Part shown: positions 17,070 to 26,982 of the stretch, one piece after another
Position numbering within the stretch: position 1 is the stretch's first letter
Layout: every line of letters begins with the position of its first letter
Assembly (NCBI RefSeq): GCF_001698815.1
Contig: NZ_LGSI01000074.1
Location: 109,924-173,923, forward strand
Length of the DNA stretch: 64,000 nt
Reading direction: 5' to 3'
Source of the DNA: Pseudomonas syringae
GTDB taxonomy: Bacteria > Pseudomonadota > Gammaproteobacteria > Pseudomonadales > Pseudomonadaceae
Program-made: the position numbers and the translations under genes
The notes under the pieces: generated by a model
Databases searched by the model: none
What the model was told of the DNA's origin: nothing
The model's input: the letters and a program-made list of their open reading frames with translations, nothing else

Positions 17070-18437
17070 TCAATTAACCCAAACCTCAACTCGACGATTC
17101 TTGATCCGGCCTTCGTCCACATCATTGCCCGCCACGGGCATTTCGTCGCCGAAGCCGCGAACTTCGCGAAGGATCACATCGTTTTTCAGTAACTCCCGCC
17201 GCACGGCCATGGCGCGCAGCTTTGACAGCAGCGTCGCGCGTTCAGGATCGGTCTTGGCATCGCCAAAGCCCACCAGCGTGACGCTCTGGTTCAACTTGTC
17301 GTTGCGCTTGAGGTAGTCGACGACGCGTTTCAGGTCCAGCTGCGCTTTGTTGTCGAGTTTTGCGCTGCCTTGGGCGAAGCGAAAGTTCACCGAAAGCCGC
17401 TGTGCTTCGCGGGTCAATGCCTGATAGTCGCGCGGCATTTCCGGCGTGGCCTGTACCTTGATTGCCAGCACTGTCTGCGCCACGAAACCGTTTTGCGCGA
17501 CGATGGCCTGTCCGTCCGGGCTCTGCGCGAACTGCACCAAGGCGTTGGCCCAGCGTTGATGCAGTTCAGGTGGCAGGTATAAATACAGGCGTCGCGAGAG
17601 GGGATAGTCTTCGGTGGCGATCAGACTCACCGTCGGCAACATCGGTTTGGCCTCGCCGTCGGCAACGGCCACGGCTTTGGCATGACGAACATAGGGCAGG
17701 CCGATAAACCCGATACCGAAACGATCCTGACTCACCAGGTCCGACAACTGTTCGCTGGACTCGAAGCGTTTTGCGCTGCGTGACAGGGTTTTGCCATATT
17801 TGAGCAGCACCAATTCCTTAAAGGTCTCGTAGGTCCCGGATTGCTCGTCCCGTGCGTACAAGTGGATGGGGGCGCTGCTGCCGCCCAGCTCCTCCCAATT
17901 GCTGATTTGCCCGGCAAACACCTTCGCCAGCTGCTCGGTGGTCAATTCTCGCAAGGGATTGCCGGGATGCAGAATCACCGCGACGCCATCAATCGCGATG
18001 ACTTGTTCTGCCTTGTGACTACGCAGGTCACCAGAACCTGCCAGGTCGAGTGCTTCCTGGTTCTTGATGGGCCGCGAAGAGGCAGCGATATCGGCCAGAT
18101 TGGCTTTCAGCGCGGCGAAGCCCGTACCCGAGCCGTGCGCGGCTACTTCGATGAACACCGGTTTGCCTTCAGCAGTGGTGGCAGATATCCGCACTTCGTT
18201 GGGCGTCGCCGCAGGTTCGGTATGCACTGATTGCAGGCCTTGCTTGCGCAGCAATCCTTCCACAAGCGCCGGACCCAGTTGCGCGCCAATGGTGTTGGAA
18301 CCCTGGATACGCAGGACCGGGGTGTTATCAGCAGAAATCGGCAGCGCCGCCGATACGCTCAGGGGCGCCAGAAAAATACCCGCCAGCAAGACTGGCGCAA
18401 GGTGGCTGACTCGAAGAGAAAACACAGCGCGCAGCAT
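17070..18437 (-). CDS. PstS-like substrate-binding protein fused to an OmpA peptidoglycan-binding domain
   Basis: This 455-residue exported protein starts with a signal peptide (about residues 1-31, ending SVSAA). It has a phosphate-binding-protein-like domain (about 40-310) with RIQGSNTIGAQLGPAL, VAAHGSGTGFAAL and LYARDEQSGTYETF, the Ser/Gly pattern of PstS phosphate sites. The last 110 residues are an OmpA C-terminal domain, with NFRFAQGSAKLDNKAQLDL and GRIKNRRVEVWVN. It should sit in the periplasm bound to peptidoglycan and hold phosphate or another oxyanion. No ABC transporter gene is adjacent. ATG at 18437 is chosen because AAGG lies 8 bases ahead; an in-frame GTG at 18446 is possible. 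Confidence 0.88.
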   Translation of the reverse strand: MLRAVFSLRVSHLAPVLLAGIFLAPLSVSAALPISADNTPVLRIQGSNTIGAQLGPALVEGLLRKQGLQSVHTEPAATPNEVRISATTAEGKPVFIEVAAHGSGTGFAALKANLADIAASSRPIKNQEALDLAGSGDLRSHKAEQVIAIDGVAVILHPGNPLRELTTEQLAKVFAGQISNWEELGGSSAPIHLYARDEQSGTYETFKELVLLKYGKTLSRSAKRFESSEQLSDLVSQDRFGIGFIGLPYVRHAKAVAVADGEAKPMLPTVSLIATEDYPLSRRLYLYLPPELHQRWANALVQFAQSPDGQAIVAQNGFVAQTVLAIKVQATPEMPRDYQALTREAQRLSVNFRFAQGSAKLDNKAQLDLKRVVDYLKRNDKLNQSVTLVGFGDAKTDPERATLLSKLRAMAVRRELLKNDVILREVRGFGDEMPVAGNDVDEGRIKNRRVEVWVN

Positions 18438-18537
18438 CTGCGGCACCTTATGGAAGGAGGAAAGTGCCGGGAGAATAAGTCAGATAAGTTACTGGAATGT
18501 GACGGAGCAGTAACATCGCCGTTTTGTTGCGCGGTGA

Positions 18538-18564
18538 CCTGGCCAGCGATCGTAGCTGGCCAGG
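18538..18564. terminator. Intergenic hairpin after xthA
   Basis: A 10-bp stem cctggccagc/gctggccagg has a 7-base loop and lies just beyond the xthA stop on the minus strand. No long T tract follows on either strand, so it may be a weak terminator or an RNA-stabilising hairpin. Confidence 0.5.
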
Positions 18565-18579
18565 GTTTATGCCATCAGA

Positions 18580-19392
18580 TCAAACCAGTTCGAGCCAGAT
18601 CGGTGCATGATCGGACGGTTTTTCCATCCCGCGCAAATCATAATCCACACCTGCGGCCTTGATTCTGGGTTGCAGGCCATGGGACGCCATGATCAGGTCG
18701 ATGCGCAGGCCGCGCTTGGGCTCATCCTCGAAACCACGGCTGCGGTAATCGAACCAGCTGAACTGATCGATCACTTCTGGATATAAGTGGCGGAAGCTGT
18801 CAACAAGTCCCCAGGCTTTCAGGCGTTCCATCCACTCGCGTTCTTCCGGGAGGAAGCTGCATTTGCCGGTCTTCAGCCAGCGCTTGGCATTGTCCGGGCC
18901 GATGCCGATGTCGCTATCCTGCGGCGAGATATTCACGTCGCCCATCACCACCAGTGGCTGGTCGTTGCTGAAGCGGGTTTCCAGCAATGCTTGCAGATCA
19001 TTGTAGAAACGCTGCTTTGCGGGGAACTTGGTGGGGTGATCGCGGCTTTCACCTTGTGGGAAATAGCCGTTCATGATGGTCACTGGCTGGCCGTTATTGT
19101 CGGCGAAAGTGCCCCAGATGAAGCGCTTTTGCGATTCTTCATCATCGGTGTCGAAGCCCTTGTGCAGCGCCAGCGGCATCTTGCGCGACAGCAGGGCGAC
19201 GCCGTAATGGCCTTTTTGCCCGTGAAAATGCACGTGATAACCCAGCGCCTCAATGTCGGCTTGAGGGAATTGTTCGTCCGAGACTTTGGTTTCCTGCAGG
19301 CCGATAACGTCCGGCTGATGCTTTTCAATCAGCGCCGCCAGCTGATGAGGTCGGGCGCGCAGACCGTTGATATTGAACGAGACGATTTTCAT
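18580..19392 (-). CDS. xthA: Exodeoxyribonuclease III (AP endonuclease)
   Basis: This 270-residue enzyme of the exonuclease III family cuts DNA at abasic sites and digests 3' ends during base-excision repair. Active-site residues are all present: Asn7 in FNINGLRAR, Glu34 in GLQETK, the MNGYFPQGE tyrosine, the Asp-Asn pair in MGDVNISP, and the C-terminal Asp-His in PSDHAPIW. The start chosen is ATG at 19392, the family's usual MKIVSFN. The reading frame continues further upstream, but that part is unconserved and cysteine/tryptophan-rich. Confidence 0.95.
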   Translation of the reverse strand: MKIVSFNINGLRARPHQLAALIEKHQPDVIGLQETKVSDEQFPQADIEALGYHVHFHGQKGHYGVALLSRKMPLALHKGFDTDDEESQKRFIWGTFADNNGQPVTIMNGYFPQGESRDHPTKFPAKQRFYNDLQALLETRFSNDQPLVVMGDVNISPQDSDIGIGPDNAKRWLKTGKCSFLPEEREWMERLKAWGLVDSFRHLYPEVIDQFSWFDYRSRGFEDEPKRGLRIDLIMASHGLQPRIKAAGVDYDLRGMEKPSDHAPIWLELV

Positions 19393-19622
19393 GTGACGGC
19401 AGTCCTGACAAAAACAAAAAGCGATGCTAGCCCACCTGCAGGTTCTCGGCCAGTGTGCTGTCCGCCACAACCTCAACAGCAGCCTCAATAATAAGCTGCC
19501 TGCTACGCTCTAGGCCGCATGCAAAGGTTTATCGCAACTTTCGGCACCGGCCAGGACTCGAAGCCTTTGTAGTACCAGAACGCTGCCGTTCGAGCAGCTG
19601 CGTCAATATGAGGTTAATTTTC

Positions 19623-20273
19623 ATGCCTGAATCGTCTGCCATCGTGGCCGAAGTCCGCCAGCTCGACAGCGGTTACTCGCGGGAAACGCGCTCGCTGCTG
19701 TATCACGCGTACCGCCACGAGCCGAGTTTTGCCTACCTGTTCAACTCACAGCGGGCCGGGTTTGATCAGCGGGTGAGGGCGACGGTTCGCGAACTGGTCA
19801 AGCAGCACTTTCTGCAGGATCTGCCCGCGCTGGGGCTGTTTGTCGAAGACCGGCTGGTAGGCGCCGCACTGATTGCGCCGCCGCAACGTCGATTGGGCAT
19901 TACCGAAAGCTGGGCCTGGCGTTTGCGCATGGTCTTGAGCACCGGTTTCAACTGCACCAAACGGTATCTGGAGTATTACAACGCGGTGCTGGCTTGCCTG
20001 CCTTCCGAGTCGGTGCACGTCTTACCGTTGCTGGGCATCCATCCTGAATTCCAGGGCAAACACTTGGGCGAGCAGTTGTTGCAGGCGCTGCACGATTGGT
20101 GCGCGATGGACGAAAACTCGCAAGGAATCGTCGTTGATACTGGGAATCCTCGTTACCTTGAGTTCTATAAGCGACAGGGCTACGAGGAAATCGGCGAAGT
20201 GGCTGTAGGACCGATCCGGGAGCACGTGTTTTTCCATCCAAATCCGCAGGTTTCACTCAAAGCCATGGCGTAA
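19623..20273 (+). CDS. GNAT-family N-acetyltransferase
   Basis: This 216-residue acetyl-CoA-dependent acyltransferase has the GNAT acetyl-CoA loop in LLGIHPEFQGKHLGEQLLQAL (Q/R-x-x-G-x-G/A-like) and a closing strand with NPRYLEFYKRQGYEEIGE. The substrate is unknown. The start is set at ATG 19623 because GAGG stands 9 bases upstream; an in-frame ATG at 19608 and a longer frame from 19455 are less likely. It lies between xthA (divergent) and tamA (67-base gap, same strand). Confidence 0.85.
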   Translation: MPESSAIVAEVRQLDSGYSRETRSLLYHAYRHEPSFAYLFNSQRAGFDQRVRATVRELVKQHFLQDLPALGLFVEDRLVGAALIAPPQRRLGITESWAWRLRMVLSTGFNCTKRYLEYYNAVLACLPSESVHVLPLLGIHPEFQGKHLGEQLLQALHDWCAMDENSQGIVVDTGNPRYLEFYKRQGYEEIGEVAVGPIREHVFFHPNPQVSLKAMA

Positions 20274-20340
20274 GGGTATGAAATTTATACCTTTCGGTGG
20301 GTTTTAGTGGCGCCTGTCGCACGTGTTAGCATTCGCGCCT

Positions 20341-22074
20341 ATGAAGCCTTTTGTAAAATTATTCAGCGGTTTATTTCTCGTTTTCTCAAGCACCGTGGCC
20401 CTGGCCGCTGCGCAACTCGATGTGAGAATCACACCGGCCAACTCTGAGCTCAAAGCCAATATCGAAGGCTACGTGGGCAGTCCGGGTGAGCGCGATCAAG
20501 AGAGCCTTGAGCATTTCAGCATCGGTGCCCAGGAGCAGGCGCAGCGAGCCTCGCAAGCGCTGGGCTATTATCAGGCGCGCATTGACAGCGAAGTGGTCCA
20601 AGGCAGGAACGGCGCATTGCAGCTGGTGATCAATGTGCAAGCCGGCGAGCCGATCCACCTGCGCAATGTAACGGTGCGGGTCGATGGCCCGGCTGCCGCC
20701 CTCAAGGAATTCCGAGTTCCGAAAAGCGCCGCCCTGAAAAGCGGTGCCGTTCTCAATCATGGTCATTATGAAGATGCCAAGCGGCTGATCCTGAATCAGG
20801 CCTCGCGTTACGGTTTTTTCTCCGGTCGCTTTACGCAGCAGCGCCTGTCGGTCGACCCGGCGGCGGGTGTGGCGGACATCGATCTGGTCTATGACAGCGG
20901 CCCGCGCTACTCCCTTGGCAAGGTCAGTTTCAGTGGCGATGCGCCCTTCGACGATGATCTGCTCCGGCGTATGGTGCCGTTCAAGGAAGGCACGCCCTAC
21001 GATTCGGAACTGATCGCCGAGCTGAATCAGGCCATGCAAGCCAGTGGCTATTTTGAAGGTGTCCGGGTGGACGCGGCCCCCACCGCGGCCGTCGGGCAGA
21101 GCATCCCGGTGACTGTCGCGCTGGACACCCGCAAACCTCGCACCATGGGGCTAGGCCTCGGTTATTCCACGGACGTCGGACCGCGTGGCAAGGCTAACTG
21201 GACGCGCCATTGGGTCAACCCGCAAGGGCACAGCTATGGCATCGAATCCGAGCTGTCGGCGCCGCGCCAGAACGTCGGCCTCTGGTATGACATTCCCCTT
21301 GATCCGCCGCTGACCGACAAGCTGCGTTATGCCGGCGGCTATCAATACGAAGAGATCGCCGGCACTGACTCGGTGAGCAAACTGCTGACTGTCGGCCCGG
21401 AATGGCACAGCAGGTTGCCCAGCGGCTGGGAGCGCGTGATTTCGTTGAAATGGCAGCGCGAGGAATACCGTCTTGGCGACGACTCCGGGCTCAGCACCTT
21501 GCTGATGCCGGGTATCAGCTATTCCTTCCTGCGCAGCGATAACCGGATCGACCCGCACAATGGCTATCGCTTGCAGTTTGATGCACAGGTCGCCAAGGAA
21601 GGGCTGATGTCCGATTCAAACCTGCTGCATGGCGACGTACTGCTCAAAGGCTTGACGACTTTGGGGCAGAATCATCGCTTGTTGGGTCGTGTGCAGTTTG
21701 GCGGCAATGCCACCAACGGGTACAAGTCGATCCCGCCGTCGCTGCGCTTCTTCGCCGGTGGCGACCAAAGCGTGCGCGGCTACGATTATCAAACCTTGTC
21801 CCCGGAAAACTCCGACGGTGATCGCATCGGCGGACGCTACATGGTGGCCGGGAGCGTGGAGTATCAATATTCGATTGCGGAGAAGTGGCGTGTGGCGACC
21901 TTTGTCGATCAGGGCAATTCGTTCAATACCTTGAATCTGCCCAGCCTCAAGACCGGCGTGGGTATCGGCGTGCGCTGGGTGTCGCCTGTCGGTCCGCTGC
22001 GTCTGGATCTGGCTCACGCGCTGGACGACGACGGCGGCATCCGCCTGCATTTCTCCATGGGGCCGGAACTGTGA
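20341..22074 (+). CDS. tamA: TamA, outer-membrane Omp85 protein of the translocation and assembly module
   Basis: This 577-residue protein has a signal peptide (MKPFVKLFSGLFLVFSSTVA, cut near ALAAAQ), three POTRA domains (to about residue 265) and a C-terminal 16-strand Omp85 barrel. The barrel carries the family pattern RFFAGGDQSVRGYDY near residue 473 and ends FSMGPEL. With TamB it helps insert autotransporters and other outer-membrane proteins and move phospholipid. It overlaps tamB (GTGA), showing coupling. ATG at 20341 is preferred over one 18 bases upstream because it begins the signal peptide. Confidence 0.95.
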   Translation: MKPFVKLFSGLFLVFSSTVALAAAQLDVRITPANSELKANIEGYVGSPGERDQESLEHFSIGAQEQAQRASQALGYYQARIDSEVVQGRNGALQLVINVQAGEPIHLRNVTVRVDGPAAALKEFRVPKSAALKSGAVLNHGHYEDAKRLILNQASRYGFFSGRFTQQRLSVDPAAGVADIDLVYDSGPRYSLGKVSFSGDAPFDDDLLRRMVPFKEGTPYDSELIAELNQAMQASGYFEGVRVDAAPTAAVGQSIPVTVALDTRKPRTMGLGLGYSTDVGPRGKANWTRHWVNPQGHSYGIESELSAPRQNVGLWYDIPLDPPLTDKLRYAGGYQYEEIAGTDSVSKLLTVGPEWHSRLPSGWERVISLKWQREEYRLGDDSGLSTLLMPGISYSFLRSDNRIDPHNGYRLQFDAQVAKEGLMSDSNLLHGDVLLKGLTTLGQNHRLLGRVQFGGNATNGYKSIPPSLRFFAGGDQSVRGYDYQTLSPENSDGDRIGGRYMVAGSVEYQYSIAEKWRVATFVDQGNSFNTLNLPSLKTGVGIGVRWVSPVGPLRLDLAHALDDDGGIRLHFSMGPEL

Positions 22075-25000
22075 AGAGTCTGAACTGGCAGCGCTCGCTG
22101 AAGATTATTGGCCTGAGCGTGGTCACCCTTTTACTGTTGGTCGCTGCCGGGCTCGGGGTATTGCTTGGAACCCAGGCCGGCAGCCGCTGGACCTTGCAGC
22201 AGGTACCGGGCCTGCAAGTCGACAACTTCAACGGCACGTTGGGCGGGCGGTGGAGTGCTGATCATCTGCTTTGGCAGCAAACCGGAACCCGAGTTGAACT
22301 GGATGCGCCAGTATTGGCGTGGTCGCCGGGCTGCCTGCTGAAACTCACGCTGTGCATCGACGAGTTACAGGCCGATCAAGTCCGTCTGCAACTGGCCCCC
22401 GGCAGCGACGAAAGCAGTGGCGGGCCGATTACTTTGCCGGATCTCAAGCTCCCGCTGGCCATTCGTTTGGGTAACGTGCGGATTAGCAGCCTGCAACTGG
22501 ATGGCACCGAGCAGCTACGTGACCTGCAGTTGGCCGCGCACTGGACCCAGGAAGGTCTGCGCATTGATAGCGTGCATCTGCAACGCGACGATCTGGTGCT
22601 GGATCTGGCTGGTTTGCTCAAGCCAGACGGCGATTGGCCGTTGACGGCCAGCGGCCTGCTGAAACTGCCTGCTCAGGATGACAAGGCCTGGGTGGTCAAT
22701 CTGGATATCCAGGGCGACCTGCTCAAGACCCTGAAACTTAATGCGATCAGCAGTGGTTATCTGCAAGCCCAGCTGACGGGCGAGCTGCAGCCACTTCTGG
22801 AAAATTTGCCAGCGCAACTCAAGATCACGTCGGATGCGTTCAAGGCCAGTGCGGCGCTGCCGGACACCTTGCAGCTCAATCAGCTGGTGCTGGATGCCCA
22901 AGGTGATCTCAAGGCCGGTTATCAGCTGACCGGCACTGGCAATCTACCGGCTGAACAAGGCCCCGTCGCGCTTGCGATCAAAGGCAGAGTCGATGCAAAA
23001 GGCGCCGATATCGATGCGCTGGACCTGAGCGCCAACCCGCAACAGCGCCTCAACCTGACCGGCAGGCTGAACTGGGAACAAGGCTTGCGCGCCGACGCAA
23101 AGATCGCCTGGCTGGATTTCCCCTGGCATCGCCTGTATCCCGAAGTGGCTGAGCCGCAGGTGGCACTGCGCAAGTTCAATGGCGAAGTGTCCTACACCGA
23201 CGGCAAATATCTGGGCAATTTCAGCTCCGATCTGGACGGCCCTGCCGGCGCGTTCAGCTTGAGCAGCCCGTTCAGCGGCGACCTTACCCAGGTGTTTCTG
23301 CCGCAGCTGGAAATGGTTGCGGGGCAGGGCAAGGCCAGCGGTCATTTGAATCTGCAGTTTGCCGACGGCATTGGTTGGGATACAGCGCTGGACCTGAGTG
23401 CACTTGACCCTTCCTACTGGCTGGCGCAGATGCCCGGAACTCTGGCGGGTCCGCTGCGCAGCAAGGGCCAGTTCAAGAACGAACAGTTGAGTCTGAATGC
23501 TGATCTTGATCTCAAGGGCCGCTTGCGTGGTCAACCGGCCGTGTTGCAAGCCAAGGCGGACGGCAGCGGCGACAAATGGAATGTCAGCACTTTAGATATC
23601 CGCCTTGGGGACAACCGCATTCAGGGCAGCGGCAGTTTGCAGCAGCGTCTGCTCGGTCAGCTGGACCTGAACCTGCCACGTCTTGGTCAGCTTTGGCCGG
23701 GCCTGCAAGGGCAGGTCAAGGGTCGTCTGGATCTGGCGGGTACAGTGCAAGCGCCCCAAGGAGTACTGGCGCTGCAAGGCGCGCAACTGGCGTTTCAGGA
23801 TAATCGCCTGCAAAGCCTGACCCTGAACGGCAAACTCGACAACGCCCAGCGTGCGGTTATTGACCTAAAAGGCAGCGGCATTCAGGCGGGCGACACTCAA
23901 TTGGGAACACTGGTTCTGGGTGCCCAGGGCGATATCAAGCGTCAGCAGTTGAAAATCGATTTGCAGGGGCCATTGCTCAAACTTGCCTTGGCGCTGGATG
24001 GCAATCTGGATAAGGGTAACTGGCGTGGTCGACTGGCCAGCGGCACGGTGCAAAGCGGCGGCCAGAACTGGCGTCTGCAACAACTCGCCAAGCTCGAACG
24101 ACTGGCGGATGGCAAAATCAATTTCGGCGCGCACTGCTGGCTTTCCGGGCCTGCCAGTCTGTGCGGTGAAGACCAACGGCTGATGCCGGAACCGCGCCTG
24201 CGTTACCACCTCAAGAACTTCCCGCTGGACAGTCTGGCGCAATGGCTGCCCAAGGATTTCGCCTGGAAAGGTTCGCTCAACGCCGATGTTCAGCTCGACG
24301 TGCCAGCGGCGGGGCCCAATGGCCAGATCGCCATCAACGCCAACGGCGGTACGTTGCGGGTGCGGGATAAAAAGCAGTGGCTGGATTTCCCTTACGAAAG
24401 TCTGGTGCTGAACAGCACGCTGACGCCCAAACTCATCGACAGTCGCCTGGCTTTTCGCGGTGGGAAGCTCGGCACGCTGCTGCTCAACGCCAAAATTGAT
24501 CCGCTGGCCCAGAACAAGACACTCAGTGGTGATTTCAACCTCAGCGGCCTGGATATTTCGATTGCCCGACCTTTCCTGCCCATGGTGCAAAAGCTCACTG
24601 GACGGCTTAACGGCAACGGCCGACTGTCTGGCGGGCTGCTGGCGCCTCAGGTCAATGGCAATGTGATGTTGAGCGGGGGCGAGATTTCCGGGCCGGAGTT
24701 GCCCATCAGTTTGCAGGACTTGCAGATCAAGGCGCTGATTGCCGGGGAAAGCGTTCAACTTCACGGCGGTTGGAAAAGCGGTGAAGCAGGTCAAGGCAGT
24801 CTGGACGGTCAGGTCAGCTGGGGGGATACGCTGCTGCTGGACTTGAACCTGAAGGGCTCGCGCCTGCCCATTACTGTTGAACCTTATGCGACGCTGGAGG
24901 CTGCGCCTGATCTGAAGATATCCATGCATGGCGACCGTCTGGGGGTATCCGGCAAAGTCCTGATCCCCAAAGGCGTGATAACTGTGCGTGAGCTGCCGCC

Positions 25001-25760
25001 TTCTACCGTGAAGTTGTCCGGCGATACAGTGATTGTGGGACATCAGACCGAACAAGGCGCACCACCCATGGCGATTGCCATGGATGTCGATGTCCAGGTA
25101 GGACGGGAAAAACTGAGCTTCACCGGTTTCGGCCTCACCGCCGATCTGGTCGGTCAGGTACACATCGGCGACAACCTCGATACGCGCGGCGAACTAAACC
25201 TGAAAAACGGTCGCTATCGAGCCTATGGTCAACGATTGACGATCCGCAAGGCGCGGCTGCTGTTTGCCGGGCCTGCCGACCAGCCTTATCTGGATGTCGA
25301 GGCGATTCGCCAGACCGATGACGTGATTGCCGGTATTCGTTTGTCAGGAAGTGCTGAGCAACCCACCACCACGGTGTTTTCCGAACCGGCCATGAGTCAG
25401 GAGCAGGCGTTGTCTTATCTGGTGTTGGGCAGGCCACTGAATAATACCGGCGAAGACAGCAACATGATGGCCCAGGCCGCGTTGGCCCTTGGGCTGGCCG
25501 GCAGCGAATCCACAACCGGCAAGCTGGCGAACAATCTGGGGATCAAGGATTTCGAACTGGACACTCAAGGCAGCGGCGACAAGACCAACGTCGTCGCCAG
25601 CGGCAAGATCACCGAAAAACTGAGTCTGCGCTACGGTGTTGGCGTGTTTGAGCCGGCCAATACCATCGCGTTGCGCTACATGCTCAGCAAGAAGGTGTAT
25701 CTGGAAGCCGCTGGCGGCATCGCCAGTTCACTGGATATCTTTTATAAGCGGGATTTTTGA
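22071..25760 (+). CDS. tamB: TamB, inner-membrane-anchored AsmA-like protein
   Basis: This 1229-residue partner of TamA has an N-terminal membrane anchor (IIGLSVVTLLLLVAAGLGV), then a very long beta-taco of repeated strands rich in L-D-L and G-x-L patterns. The C-terminal DUF490/TamB domain has LFAGPADQPYLDVEAIRQ and GVGVFEPANTIALRYMLSKK near the end. It bridges the periplasm to TamA. Initiation is at GTG 22071, whose last two bases open the tamA TGA stop. The frame extends further upstream but has no signal there. Confidence 0.95.
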   Translation: MKSLNWQRSLKIIGLSVVTLLLLVAAGLGVLLGTQAGSRWTLQQVPGLQVDNFNGTLGGRWSADHLLWQQTGTRVELDAPVLAWSPGCLLKLTLCIDELQADQVRLQLAPGSDESSGGPITLPDLKLPLAIRLGNVRISSLQLDGTEQLRDLQLAAHWTQEGLRIDSVHLQRDDLVLDLAGLLKPDGDWPLTASGLLKLPAQDDKAWVVNLDIQGDLLKTLKLNAISSGYLQAQLTGELQPLLENLPAQLKITSDAFKASAALPDTLQLNQLVLDAQGDLKAGYQLTGTGNLPAEQGPVALAIKGRVDAKGADIDALDLSANPQQRLNLTGRLNWEQGLRADAKIAWLDFPWHRLYPEVAEPQVALRKFNGEVSYTDGKYLGNFSSDLDGPAGAFSLSSPFSGDLTQVFLPQLEMVAGQGKASGHLNLQFADGIGWDTALDLSALDPSYWLAQMPGTLAGPLRSKGQFKNEQLSLNADLDLKGRLRGQPAVLQAKADGSGDKWNVSTLDIRLGDNRIQGSGSLQQRLLGQLDLNLPRLGQLWPGLQGQVKGRLDLAGTVQAPQGVLALQGAQLAFQDNRLQSLTLNGKLDNAQRAVIDLKGSGIQAGDTQLGTLVLGAQGDIKRQQLKIDLQGPLLKLALALDGNLDKGNWRGRLASGTVQSGGQNWRLQQLAKLERLADGKINFGAHCWLSGPASLCGEDQRLMPEPRLRYHLKNFPLDSLAQWLPKDFAWKGSLNADVQLDVPAAGPNGQIAINANGGTLRVRDKKQWLDFPYESLVLNSTLTPKLIDSRLAFRGGKLGTLLLNAKIDPLAQNKTLSGDFNLSGLDISIARPFLPMVQKLTGRLNGNGRLSGGLLAPQVNGNVMLSGGEISGPELPISLQDLQIKALIAGESVQLHGGWKSGEAGQGSLDGQVSWGDTLLLDLNLKGSRLPITVEPYATLEAAPDLKISMHGDRLGVSGKVLIPKGVITVRELPPSTVKLSGDTVIVGHQTEQGAPPMAIAMDVDVQVGREKLSFTGFGLTADLVGQVHIGDNLDTRGELNLKNGRYRAYGQRLTIRKARLLFAGPADQPYLDVEAIRQTDDVIAGIRLSGSAEQPTTTVFSEPAMSQEQALSYLVLGRPLNNTGEDSNMMAQAALALGLAGSESTTGKLANNLGIKDFELDTQGSGDKTNVVASGKITEKLSLRYGVGVFEPANTIALRYMLSKKVYLEAAGGIASSLDIFYKRDF

Positions 25761-25779
25761 GGAAAGCACAGGCCATTGC

Positions 25780-25855
25780 GTAGGAGCGAATTTATTCGCG
25801 AGGCGATGTTTCTGTTTTCGCAGGACCAAAGCCTCGCCAACAAGTTGGCTCCTAC
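25780..25855. repeat. REP-like inverted pair
   Basis: gtaggagcgaatttattcgc opens one unit at 25780-25802. ctcgccaacaagttggctcc belongs to the inverted partner at 25833-25855. The outer gtaggagc/gctcctac arms match exactly. It lies in the convergent gap between tamB and the aldo/keto reductase gene. Confidence 0.8.
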
Positions 25856-25865
25856 ATAATCGCAA

Positions 25866-26861
25866 TCATCCATTCACTAGCTTCAATGACGCTTCGCCAT
25901 AACGCTGGCCGGCAATCGCTTCAACCGGAAACAAATCCCTTAACGCTTTCAATTCCCCGGCGCTGAGCTTGATATCCAGTGCCGCGACGTTCTCTTCCAG
26001 GTATTTGCGCTGCTTGGTTCCTGGAATCGGCACGATGTCGTCGCCTTGCGCCAATACCCAGGCCAACGCCAGTTGCCCGGCAGTCACGCCCTTGTCAGCG
26101 GCGAGGTTCTGTACTTTTTCAACCAGTAGCAGATTCCTGGCGAAGTTCTCACCCTGAAAGCGCGGGGCGCTGCGGCGATAATCATCCGCTGCAAAGTCGT
26201 CCGGGCTTTTCAAAGTGCCGGTCAGGAAGCCTCGACCCAACGGGCTGTAAGGCACAAAGGCAATGCCCAGACGGCGGCAGGCGGCGAGGGTGCCGTTTTC
26301 CTCCGGATCGCGGCTCCACAACGAATATTCGGTTTGCAGCGCGGTTATCGGGTGGACCTGGTGCGCGCGTTCCAGCGTTTCTGCGGAGGCCTCGCTCAAG
26401 CCCAGATAGCGGACTTTGCCGGCCTTGACCAGTTCGGCCATGGCACCCACTGATTCTTCAACCGGGACCTGCGGGTCGATCCGGTGCTGATAGTAGAGGT
26501 CGAGGGTTTCGATGTTGAGCCGTTTCAGGGTGCCGTCGATGGCGCTACGAATGTATTCAGGGCTGCCATTCAGCCCGCGCGCAGCAGGGTTATTGGCGTC
26601 GCGGACGAAACCGAACTTGCTGGCCAGGAACACTTGGTCGCGCTTGCCTTGCAAGGCTTCACCGAGCAGTTCTTCATTGGTGTGCGGACCGTACATGTCG
26701 GCGGTATCGAGCAAGGTGACGCCTAGCTCCAAGGCACGATGCAGCGTTGCAATCGATTCCTTGCGGTCGCTGCCAGTGGTGTAGAAGTCGGTCATGCCCA
26801 TGCAGCCCAGACCGATAGCGGAAACGTGCGGACCATTGCGGCCCAATTGACGGGTTTGCAT
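25866..26861 (-). CDS. Aldo/keto reductase
   Basis: This 331-residue NADPH-dependent aldo/keto reductase of the YakC/AKR13-like group reduces aldehydes or ketones. Motifs seen are LDTADMYGPHTNEELLGEAL (catalytic Asp and Tyr), ASKFGFVRD (Lys), YYQHRIDPQVPVEESVGAM (His) and the cofactor end segment IPIPGTKQRKYLEEN. ATG at 26861 follows AGGAG at 8 bases; the longer in-frame extension to 27095 overlaps the divergent LysR gene and is rejected. The gene is divergent from that LysR regulator, which probably controls it. Confidence 0.92.
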   Translation of the reverse strand: MQTRQLGRNGPHVSAIGLGCMGMTDFYTTGSDRKESIATLHRALELGVTLLDTADMYGPHTNEELLGEALQGKRDQVFLASKFGFVRDANNPAARGLNGSPEYIRSAIDGTLKRLNIETLDLYYQHRIDPQVPVEESVGAMAELVKAGKVRYLGLSEASAETLERAHQVHPITALQTEYSLWSRDPEENGTLAACRRLGIAFVPYSPLGRGFLTGTLKSPDDFAADDYRRSAPRFQGENFARNLLLVEKVQNLAADKGVTAGQLALAWVLAQGDDIVPIPGTKQRKYLEENVAALDIKLSAGELKALRDLFPVEAIAGQRYGEASLKLVNG

Positions 26862-26982
26862 TGATGAACTCCTGTCATTGAAAGTGGCGACAGTTTTACT
26901 CCTCGACAAAATCCGGATAAACCCGCTAAAAGTGCTTTCACTGTTTAGAAAATCTAAATAATTCAGCGCCAAGGGTTCTGCA

